DNA of 64,000 nt from the NCBI GenBank assembly GCA_947172415.1, contig OX359201.1:6622501-6686500 (forward strand). The letters run 5' to 3'. Source of the stretch: Chondrosia reniformis. Its lineage: Eukaryota > Porifera > Demospongiae > Chondrillida > Chondrillidae. The notes under the pieces were generated by a model. It ran no database searches, was not told the DNA's origin, and saw only the letters and a list, made by a program, of their open reading frames with translations. The position numbers and the translations under genes were made by a program. Of the stretch, positions 24,801 to 36,800 are shown in pieces (positions within the stretch are counted from its first letter, which is position 1; every line of letters begins with the position of its first letter).

Positions 24801-27800
24801 AAGCAGCTGGTGCTCCAGTGTGCCCGACCTGGAAATGACCATGGCTCTAGATCAAGTGGACGTGAATGTTAGTCCTGAAGATGTGCAAGCGTTGAAGGAT
24901 GTCAGTGACAGTGCTGCCAAAGAGTTTGGGAAGCACCCTGAAGCACTGCCAGCAGAGGAAAGCAAGGCTGGATGTGATAAAGATGAACAAGTTGTTACTT
25001 CTACTGAAGACCAGCAAGAACGGAGCAGCATTTTAAAGTTTAATGCCTCTCTAAAGTCTCTTAGACTTTTCCTGTATTCTGGGCCAATACAAGTCGTTCA
25101 AGTGGAGTTGATAGGTACCATGTGATGAGCATGTGACATGCATGTGATTATAAGACTTTGATCCCTAGAACTCGAATCAAAAGTTACAGTTAACAGAGAA
25201 TGTCTCCAAGTGGCAGCGAGGTACATACATAATGTGACGATTGCCCTGACTGTACGAGGAGATCATGTTGTGTGTAATTCATAGTTTACATGATGTACAA
25301 GTCGTGGACATGACTGCAACAGGCTATCCTATCATCCTCTGCTTTGAGAACGAGGAAACTCCCTCTATGAAGAACATTGAGGCCGAAGTCATCCTGTACC
25401 AGAACTCTGATTCCCCTCTGCACCAGAAAGACATCACAAAACATGATATTTCTATAAAATGTCATATGACTTACCTAAACGTGGTCTTTGTCAATATCTT
25501 TATCAAGAGACTTCAAGTGAGTTGAAGTGGAGAACGTAGTGCAATGTGAAAGTTACCTATTACCTACCTACCTATATAAAATAGGCCTTCATAGAGAAGT
25601 TGTCTAAACCCTTCAAACAGGAAGCCGAGCAGATAACAACACAGGCTGCCAGCAAAGTTGTACGTCTTTAAACTGTTTATTATGTTGTTTATTTGTTTAT
25701 TTATCTGTTTGTGTGTTTTGAAGATGGAGACTGTTGAGAGGAGCATTCAACAAAGTAAACGTATCAAGTTGGACGTAGTGGTGGAGTCATCCCTTGTTCA
25801 GCTACCAATTACCTCAATTGCCAACCAACTGTTTCTTGTGGATTTGAGGAAGTTGACAATTGAGAATACATTTCATCTCCACGACACACACTCTTCAGAA
25901 GGAGAACTTCCGCCTATTTTTGAGAAGATGAATATATCACTGATAGAGACTTGCATTCATAGGTACCCCTTCTGGTCCTGGTTATGTAATGTGCCCCTCC
26001 CTCTTCTGGTCCTGGTTATGTAATGTGCCCCTCCCCCTTCTGGTCCTGGTTATGTAATGTGCCCCTCCCCCTTCTGGTCCTGGTTATGTAATGTGCCCCT
26101 CCCCCTTCTGGTCCTGGTTATGTAATGTGCCCCTCCCCCTTCTGGTCCTGGTTATGTAATGTGCCCCTCCCCCTTCTGGTGCTGGTTATGTAATGTGCCC
26201 CTCCCCCTTCTGGTCCTGGTTATGTAATGTGCCCCTCCCCCTTCTGGTCCTGGTTATGTAATGTGCCCCTCCCCCTTCTGGTCCTGGTTATGTAATGTGC
26301 CCCTCCCTCTTCTGGTCCTGGTTATGTAATGTGCCCCTCCCTCTTCTGGTCCTGGTTATGTAATGTGCCCCTCCCCCTTCTGGTCCTGGTTATGTAATGT
26401 GCCCCTCCCCCTTCTGGTCCTGGTTATGTGTGTGCCCCTCCCCCTTCTGGTCCTGGTTATGTAATGTGTCCCTCCCCCTTCTGGTCCTGGTTATGTAATG
26501 TGCCCCTCCCTCTTCTGGTGCTGGTTATGTGTGTGCCCCTCCCCCTTCTGGTCCTGGTTATGTAATGTGCCCCTCCCCCTTCTGGTCCTGGTTATGTGTG
26601 TGCCCCTCCCCCTTCTGGTCCTGGTTATGTAATGTGCCCCTCCCCCTTCTGGTCCTGGTTATGTAATGTGCCCCTCCCCCTTCTGGTCCTGGTTATGTGT
26701 GTGCTTGTTTGTAATAACTGCAGACAAATATGTTTGGATGACATTACAGCAAAAAGATTACTTTTGAGACCTGTCACTATGGAGGCAACTATCATCAGAA
26801 ACCTGTCGCCATGGTATCAAAGATCAGGTCTAGCCAGTATAGTGGATGTGTCCTTATCAGTAGAGGATGCCACAGTGAGTTTCACAGGTAGATCTATTAG
26901 CTCTACATGACCAAGAGATTCTGTGTGTAGCTTGGAATTGGAGATGATGACATTGTGAAAGTGATGGAGTTTCTCCATGGCAACCTTGCTGAGTCTCTAC
27001 CAATCAGACAAAGCAGGGAACCTACTATAGCTACCATTGAGGAAGAAGAGGAGGACGTTTGGGACACACACCCTGAGATCACCCCACCCCCTGAGGGTGC
27101 CACGCCCCCCAAGGGTACCACACCTCCTGAAGGTACCACACCAGCCTCTTCAGTTATACAAGCATCCTCAACATCAAGAGGTATGGCTTAGTGACTACAA
27201 ACATTTATTTATATGAAGTTTATGTTTGTATTCTCAAAACAGTGATTGATTCACCTGATAAACTAAACATAAAGTTCAAAGCCACTTTGTCCAGTGTGGG
27301 ACTTGTTCTTCACAGATCAGGAAGAGACATGGTATGTGGACATTCACCGGTATGTAGGCAGGTCTGCTTATCTGGTCTGTGTCTGCCTCAGGACGTTTCT
27401 GATGAGGAGACTTGGGAGCTTCAGTCAGAGAGAGAGCTTGTGTCCCTTCATCTAAAGGATATAAATACTTCCCTCTCTCTGCTGGCATCAGGTGACATGC
27501 ATGTGATAGCGTTACTAGGCAACTGTATCATGTCAGACCGGAGACCAGATGCTACAGCTTTAACACAACAGATGGTGAGCAAGATTGAAGAAGTTACAAC
27601 TCCACTATTGAAACTGGACTACCATCTGCAGTATCCAGAAGCTACCAGGAAAGTAAACCAGGGTAAGGTGCTCCTCCCTCAGTGACTGTCTTTGTCCCTC
27701 CAAATCGCTTATCAACTGATACATATTATTATTATTATTATATGCTCATGTCTACTGTTCTGTAGTTTCTGCCACACTCGACAGTCTGAGTATCCTGTTT

Positions 27801-30800
27801 AACATTGAGTTTCTGTTTAGTTTGAAAGACTTTACTAACGAAATATTGTCTTCCAAAGCCTACATGGCAGAACACTCAAAGGCCATTGTAGCATCTCCTG
27901 TGACGGATGCATCGGTGGCAGAGAAGGAGCTGGTAGCTTTCACAAGTGAGATGGAGACCATTGTCACTTTTGTGGTGAAGAGTCCCACAATAGCTCTGTT
28001 GGCTGATAATGGACAGGAGGCATTGAACCTTGAAGTGGGGCTCTGAGGTGGATGTGTGAAGGTAGTATTCTTGATCTTGTTCTGTTGCTGTAGGGAGATG
28101 TGACTGGTCAACTGAAGCTGAAGAGTGGGGGGGAATCCCCCCAGCCCACTGTGCATCTTAGCACTAGTGCAACTCTGTCCCTCGCCAGCACAACTCTGCC
28201 AATCAGAAAAGGGCATAGTAATACAAACATTTTGACTGACAGCCATTTTGTATTCAGTATTGCAGCTCCGAGTACCTCTGGAAAGGACATGCTCCTACTA
28301 CTGGAAAATGACTATGGTTTTGACTTTACCTTCTCCCCTGCTGATGTCAGACTGCTGATTTCCATTGTCAACTCCATCCCTAGCACCACAGTGAGTGATC
28401 CACATCACATGCAAGTCACATGACCACACCTGGTTGGTCCCCTTGTACAGGTGACAAGCACATCTGATACGTTTGATGCTCCAAAAGACATATTCCATCT
28501 AAAGGAGATGAACAGAGATGTTTGGTACCTTCAAGGTAAGGCTACCTATTCCTGTATGGTAGGGTAAGGCTACCTATTCCTGTAGGGTAGCGTTTGAGAG
28601 AGTTCTCCTCCTTAACCCATAGATCCTAAAGAGGAGCAGAAAGACCTTCAAGAGGAGTTTATAGCTAAGGCCAGTAGGACACTGAAACAAGAAGAGGTGG
28701 GTAAACACTACACCTCATGTCGCACAATGTGTTGTGTTAACGTGCTCTACCTCAAGCAGGTGGTTGTCAATGTCAAGAGGGTTACCATGACACTCCTGGA
28801 GGAAGATAAAGATGGCAGCCTCAGGAAGGGCTTTCAAGCAGTTAGTACTAATCTGGATGCCACAGTGACCAACTGGAGCTCTGACATCAGTGGGTCAGCC
28901 AACATGACGTTACAAGCTGCCTTCTTCAACAAGCGTTTTGACGTTTGGGAGTACATTATTGAACCACTTGAGAAAGAAGACAGATCGTGGTTCTTCTGGA
29001 GCTTGGAGGCAAGGGTGAGTGGATCATTTTAGTTTAGTAAAGTGATTTTGGTGCCTGAGGTCTGTTGTGTCTGGTTGCAGATCAATCCATCCTCAAGGAT
29101 GGGGGCCCTCAGAGGAAGCTCAGTATGTCCTCACATGCTTGTGGACCTTCTCTCCAAAGATCCTCTGCAGCTAACACTGACTAGAACATCAATTGGAAGA
29201 TTAATCAATCTCATAAATGTTAGCATCAAATCCTAAACATCACTTTAACACATCATCTGTTCTGTGTAGATGGGAATTAACACATTTATGTGTGTGTCTG
29301 TGTGTGTGTGTGTGCGTGTGTGCGTGTGTGTGTGTGTGCGTGTGCACGTGCGTGTGTGTGTGTGTATGTGTGCGTGTGTGTGTGTGTGCATGTGTGTTTA
29401 ATATTCTCGTGTAGGTAGTCCCTATGATGATGCCTTACTTTTACTAAATGTAGGATTATCTGAAGCCGACCGCTTCTTTGTTACAGGAGAGAACTATTCC
29501 AAAGGCTGTTACTAAGCAGCCATCATACCTTATAAGGAATGAGGTTCTTGTTCATTAATTAGCAATATGTTGCCACCTACCCCCTCCCTCCTTCTCTCCT
29601 CTACCTCCCTCCCTCTCTCCTCTACCTCTCTCCTTCTCTCCTCTACCTCCCTCCCTCTCTCCTCTACCTCCCTCCTTCTCTCCTCTACCTCCCTCTCTCC
29701 TCTACCTCTCTCCCTCTCTCCTCTACCTCTCTCCCTCTCTCCCTCCTTTACTCTACTCTCCCTCTCCCCTCTCCCTCCTTCACTCTACTCTCCCTCTCTA
29801 CTCTCCCTCCCTCCCCCTCTTGTCTCCCTCTCTCCCTCACTCCTTCTTCTCTCCTCTCCCTCCCTCTCCACCTTTAGCTTGGTGTAGGGTATGTAGTTAG
29901 TATCCAGACAACCAGTGAGTTGGGAACTATGGAGAACCAGACAACCGTCAGTCTGCAACACAAGGAAGAGGAGACCCTCTTCAAGTTGACCACTCCCTCA
30001 ATCGAGGATGACCTTTCAAAGGGGCTCTTGGACCAGCAGCCACACCGCTCCATTCTAACAGTCAAAGTGTCCACCTTTGCTCCAGTCAATGTGGTTCTTT
30101 GTGGATATAACACACTCTATTACCCCTTGACACCAGAGAAGGTTGGCCAACTGGTACCACCCAACTGGGGTGGGGTGGGGTGTAGTCTATCCTCTTGACT
30201 TCCTTATTTGGTAGGAGCGCTCCAAGCAACCCTATGGATTTGTGGTAGAGGTACAAAGTCAGTCTGAATTTGTTGCCTTGGTAACTATTCGGTCACCTGT
30301 CCAGGTAATTCTTCAGATAGCCACTTAGCATAGTTAGTATTGTATAGCAAACATGCATAAGAACTAATATAAATATCATACACAACACAGGTAGAAAACC
30401 ATTTAGATATCCCCTGCAAGGTAGCAATCTCAGGATCCACTAAACTGACAAAAGAAGTTAAGAACAGATCAGTAACTCTGAAGCAGCACGGAAAGACCTC
30501 TCTTCCTCTGAGGCTAGCACACGAAGGGACTGTCTTCATACAGCCCTTGACTGAAGGGTGAGATAGTCACATGATTTCTGTGTGACTAAGACATTGATTT
30601 CAGTTTCCATTTGTGTATTTGAAATTGCTTCCTAAACATGTATACAGATCTGATATGGCATACTCTGAACATGGTGTTAGGTGGAAAGAGAAACAGAATA
30701 AGCTTGTTCTGAGGTCTCAGAGTGAAGACAAAAAGATGGCATACTTCATTAGAGTAAGATCCATCCATCCACCTACCACCCATCCATCCACCTACCACCC

Positions 30801-33800
30801 ATCCATCCACCTACCACCCATCCATCCACCTACCACCCATCCATCCACCTACCACCCATCCACCTACCACCCATCCATCCACCTACCACCCATCCATCCA
30901 CCTACCACCCATCCATCCACCTACCACCCATCCACCCACCTACCACCCATCCATCCACCTACCACCCATCCACCCACTTACCACCCATCCATCCACCTAC
31001 CACCCATCCATCCACCTACCACCCATCCACCCACTTACCACCCATCCATCCACCTACCACCCATCCATCCACCTACCACCCATCCATCCACCTACCACCC
31101 ATCCATCCACCTACCACCCATCCATCCACCTACCACCCATCCACCCACTTACCACCCATCCATCCACCTACCACCCATCCATCCACCTACCACCCATCCA
31201 TCCACCTACCACCCATCCATCCACCTACCACCCATCCATCCACCTACCACCCATCCATCCACCTACCACCCATCCACCCACTTACCACCCATCCATCCAC
31301 CTACCACCCATCCATCCACCTACCACCCATCCATCCACCTACCACCCATCCATCCACCTACCACCCATCCATCCACCTACCACCCATCCATCCACCTACC
31401 ACCCATCCACCCACTTACCCACCCCCACCAATCTATCCACCCACTCACATAATTATCTTTTCAGGTCAATACTTTTGAGGAGAAGTATAGTCAAATGACA
31501 AATGTGTCAAACATGTCAGAAAGAGCTCACCATATTCTCTCATTACATCATCCAATTGTTATTCAGAACTACCTCCCCCTCAAAGTAGAGATTAACTCAA
31601 AAGTATGTCACATTATTGTATAATAATCTAAAAGTTGCATCAAATTAGATTATCTCATGTCTTGGTCTCTGTGTGTGATGGTGACTCCTGTGTGTGATGG
31701 TGACTCCTGTGTGTGATGGTGACTCCTGTGTGTGATGGTGACTCCTGTGTGTGGTGGTGACTCCTGTGTGTGATGGTGACTCCTGTGTGTGATTGTGACT
31801 CCTGTGTGTGATGGTGACTCCTGTGTGTCATGGTGACTCCTGTGTGTGATTGTGACTCCTGTGTGTGATGGTGACTCCTGTGTGTGATGGTGACTCCTGT
31901 GTGTGATGGTGACTCCTGTGTGTGATGGTGACTCCTGTGTGTGATGGTGACTCCTGTGTGTGATGGTGACTCCTGTGTGTGATGGTGACTCCTGTGTGTG
32001 CAGGATATAGGGACAGTAGCAGTAAATCCAGGAGAGTCTATCAACATCTCATCAGCTGTTCTTGTAGAAGAAGATACTCTTTTCGGTTCAAAAGCTACTT
32101 TGAAATTCACTGTGCTGGTCCAGTATAGCGGTGTCCAGTGGTACGGAACTGCAGAAGTTGATGACAGGGAAGACACAACTGACTATTTTGTCATAGGAAA
32201 TAAAGAGAAAGGAATTGAAAAGGTGCACTCATTCTAATATCTACAAAGCCACATTCCTCAATCCTCAATCTTCATTGGCAATCCTCTAGAGGCTCTTATT
32301 TCTCATGTATATTACTCTAGGGCTCTTATTTCTCATGTATATTACTCTAGGGCTCTTATTTCTCATGTATATTACTCTAGGGCTCTTATTTCTCATGTAT
32401 ATTACTCTAGGGCTCTTATTTCTCATGTATATTACTGTAGGGTGCTTATTTTTCTAAATTACATCATTCAAGGACTCATATTTCAGTGATATTTCCTTTG
32501 CTGTAGACTTTGGCCTTCTTTAAGATGGACAAAGGTTCCTGTAAGCTAACTCTATATGCTCCCTACTGGGTTGTCAACAAGACCAGTTTCACATTGGACT
32601 ATGCCATCAAAGGGAGCAAGGTAAGAACTGCCATCCTTTCATGTATGATGCTGCTGCATGTGACTGTTCCTATGTCTACTCTTTAGTTTTTCTCTGGTAA
32701 GCATGATGAAGAAATAGTGACACACCCACCAGATCTGAAAACTGCACTGCTGAAGCTTATTGGAGATCCTAGCAAAGGGAACCAGATGAGGGTCAGGCTG
32801 AGTAACCCAGAGCAACCATCTGATTGGACAAACACGTTCTCCATGGATACCATTGGGTTTGCAAGTGTTCTGATAATCAAGCACAATAAGAAGATGCATC
32901 ATGTGAGGGAATCTACCTCTCTGTCCTAACTCCTATCATTGAGGCTTTGGTTGTGTTTAGCACACTTGTTCAAAATGAGCCACAATGACCTGTTCCCACT
33001 TCCATTTTTACAGTTTGGTGTCAAGATCCACCTCTCCCAACATGCTCTCAGCAAGATTGTTGTAATATCACCTTTCTTTTTATTGGAAAACAAGACTGGA
33101 GTAAGATCACCACTCTGCTCTCCTCCATACCTCTAGCACCTCTCCACTCTCCTCTATACCTCTAGCACCTCTCTGCTCTCCTCATACCTCTAGCACCTCT
33201 CCGTTCTCCTCTATACCTCTAGCACCTCTCTGCTCTCCTCTATACCTCTAGCACCTCTCTGCTCTCCTCTATACCTCTAGCACCTCTCTGCTCCTCCTCT
33301 TCCACTTGTGACTTCTCGTACATCAAAACATTTCATTCTTGTGTTTCCCTTGTTTTCTTGTAGCATCAGTTGAGGTGCTATGAACCGGCAGTTGATCTGA
33401 AGTCCTTGAACCCTCTGCCATTGCAACATAACACTTTTATTGAATTCCATCCTGCCATTCAGTCTACGACGATGCAGGTTTCCCTTGACAACCACAAAGA
33501 GGTTACAGAGCCTTTTAACTTTACACAGCCAGGATCAATTCTTCTTAAGACCAGTGGAGAGGTAAAGTACTTGTCACACAGTGGAGCATTTCTGAACAAG
33601 ACCTTCTAATTCCCCATGTTTGACCTATCCTCTGTAGACCCCAGCCATTGTAGCTAATATCAAGGCCACTGACAACTGCACCTTGGTGGAATTCTCCCCA
33701 TACTACCCTGGCTCCGCCCCTTTTCTAATTGTCAACGAATTTGATAGTCTTATCATTGAGGTTCAGCAATCCAAGGAGAGCAAGTTGGTTACCATAATTA

Positions 33801-36800
33801 CCACAATCATAGGGAGGATTACGTTTGTGTTCTCCATTTGTAGGTCTGCCCAGGATAATAGCAAGACCCACTATATCCTCCCTGGACACACCCTCTTGTA
33901 CTCATGGGATAATCCCCTTGAGAAGAGAGAACTGAAATGTAGAGTTCATAGCAGCAAATCAAAGAAGTCCTTTATTGTGAAAGAAGAGGTAGTTAACTTT
34001 AGTAGATACTACAGTACATACAGTTTAGCAGAGTTCAAACTCAACCCTTCCATAATTGCTAAATTGTATATACTATATGTATTTATGTACCTATGTGTTG
34101 TGTATACAGAATAATGCAGGGAAATTCAAACTGCCCAAAGCTTACAAGAAATGGCTAAAGATGAAACAGATAGCTGACACAATGGCACTCAGTGGAGGGT
34201 CACGTGCAGCCAGACCAACTTATGCTCCACTTAGCAGTTCTGAGGTCAATAATCATCTATCTCCCTGCTACACCTATGTACGACCTATGTACTGCCTATG
34301 TACTGCCTATGTACTGCCTATATACTGACCTATGTACGACCTATGTACTGCCTATGTACTGCCTGTGTACTGCCTGTGTACTGCCTATGTACTGCCTATG
34401 TACTGCCTATATACTGACCTATGTACTGCCTATGTACTGCCTATGTACTGCCTATATACTGACCTATGTACTGCCTATGTACTGCCTATGTACTGCCTAT
34501 ATACTGACCTATGTACTGCCTGTGTACTGCCTGTGTACTGCCTATGTACTGGCCTATGTACTGCCTATGTACTGCCTATGTACTGACCTATGTACTGCCT
34601 ATGTACTGCCTATGTACTGACCTATGTACTGCCTATGTACTGCCTATGTACTGCCTGTGTACTGACCTATGTACTGCCTGTGTACTGCCTGTGTACTGCC
34701 TATGTACTGACCTATGTACTGCCTATGCACATCAAGTTTATTATATAACCTAAATGTAATTATTATTTACACAAAATTTGTAGACCTTTATCCACAGTAG
34801 CAGCCTCAGTGAAGCATCCAGTGATTCAGAAGTGAGTTTACTAGGATTTACTAACAAATCCAAAGTTAAGTGTGTGTGTGCATCTCATTAGTTTAGCACT
34901 GAGGAGGTTGATGGTGAGAGTGCAGTGGAACCATGGCTCCAGTATCTCAAGGAGGAGAACAGCAGTGAGGAGGAGGAGAAGGATAGTGATGCTGAAGAGG
35001 GAGAGGAGCAGACGGATGGACCTGCTGCAGCACTCAAAAGAACATTCGGAAGTATATATCGCAAACTGAGTGGAAGTGATGATGCCAAGAGAGCAATAGA
35101 AAAATCTAAAGGTCGTTGGGTGACCTTCATTGACAATATCCAAAGGGTTTTACTCTTCACACTGAACAAGACAATCATTAATAAATTGGCAAAGGGAGAG
35201 AAAGTGGAAAATCCAAAATTTGTATTTGAAAGCTCCCTTAAGTTTGTTGGTGTATCGCTGGTGGACGATGTCAAGAGTCAAGTAGTGGCTTATTTAGCTC
35301 TAAGCCCGTACGTCAGTCAACTGTGTATCTCATCACTGCTGTCATTCTCCTTGTCATCATTATTTAGTGCCTCATAGATTGTATGGACACTGGTCCATAC
35401 AACACTATAGAGATAATGTCTGTCATTGTAATGTATATAAATGGTATATAAAAAGAGAAACACACAGTGCCAACATTCTTCACATACATCCAAGGAGTCT
35501 CTAGTTCCACATCTTCTCATGAGTTAATTTTGTGTAGTCCTTTTCATTCCCTCACTAGCTAGCACACATAGAGGTGTAACTGAAGTGCTGAGGACTGATG
35601 GATGATCTGTCTATTGTTGCTTTAGATGTCCTTTGATTTGGGAAATTGAAAAGGTGTGTGGTGTTTGGAAACCAGTTAGAAATGACACGTTTATTGAGCT
35701 GGAAGATGGTTATGGAAAGTACACTGCCTCACTGGGCCAAGAGGAGAAGGAGGGTAAGGACCTTAGCATACAGGTGCTCACCATCCAGCAGAAGAAGTGG
35801 ACTGTCCACTTCAGCAGAGATCCCATCGTGATGGTACTGGAGGACACGGAGCACAAACTGAGGAGAAGTGAATATCCAGGAGCCTTCTTCAAGTACATTC
35901 AGTTTCCCAACCAAATTGGAATTGAAGCACACATATTCTCTCTTCAGGTAAATAAAGTCCCTTTTGATGTACTTTGAGATTTTGTGTTTATGGTGGTTTC
36001 CCTTTTAGATTGACAATCAACTGCCGAGAGCAATATTTCCATCTGTGCTCTATCCCATTCCTCCTCCTCCAAGTGTAGCATCAAGTCTAGGTCAGTCTTT
36101 ATTACATTACCCCCACCCCCTACACACACTGCCCCACCCCTCCACACACTGCCACACCCTTCATACACTGCCCCACCCCTCCACACACTGCCACACCCTC
36201 CACACACTGCCACACCCTCCATACACTGCCCCACCCCTCCACACACTGCCCCACCCCTCCACACACTGCCCCCCCTCCACACACTGCCCCACCCCTCCAT
36301 ACACTGCCCCACCCCTCCACACACTGCCCCACCCCTCCACACACTGCCCCACCCCTCCATACACTGCCCCACCCCTCCACACACTGCCCCACCCCTCCAC
36401 ACACTGCCCCACCCCTCCACACACTGCCCCACCCCTCCACACACTGCCCCACCCCTCCACACACTGCCCCACCCCTCCACACACTGCCCCACCCCTCCAT
36501 ACACTGCCCCACCCCTCCACACACTGCCCCACCCCTCCACACACTGCCCCACCCCTCCACACACTGCCCCACCCCTCCACACACTGCCCCACCCCTCCAC
36601 ACACTGCCCCACCCTCCACACCTCTCACTTTGTAACTGTCAATAGAGACCAGACCCTTATTTGAAATGGCCATTACCATTGGCAGCAAAAAGGAAGCTTC
36701 AAACAGAGAATTCAAGTCAGCTGATTCTGGTTAACTGCAACCAAACAAGTGTAATGCTAGTACATTTTGCTTGTGTGCAGGGTTATTCAAGTGTTTCTGC

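Noticed and set aside
29217-29414. Cys/Val-rich frame
   Set aside because: Translation of a GT microsatellite.
30613-31452. 279-residue His/Pro/Thr-rich frame
   Set aside because: Only its first part (to 30753) is a VPS13 exon; the rest is translation of the 19-bp minisatellite.
31655-32176. 173-residue minus-strand HTQESPS repeat frame
   Set aside because: Minus-strand reading of the 19-bp intronic repeat and a VPS13 exon shadow.
36045-36715. Several 160-225 residue frames on both strands ([15 protein letters not shown] repeats)
   Set aside because: Translations of the 20-bp minisatellite in VPS13 intron 74.
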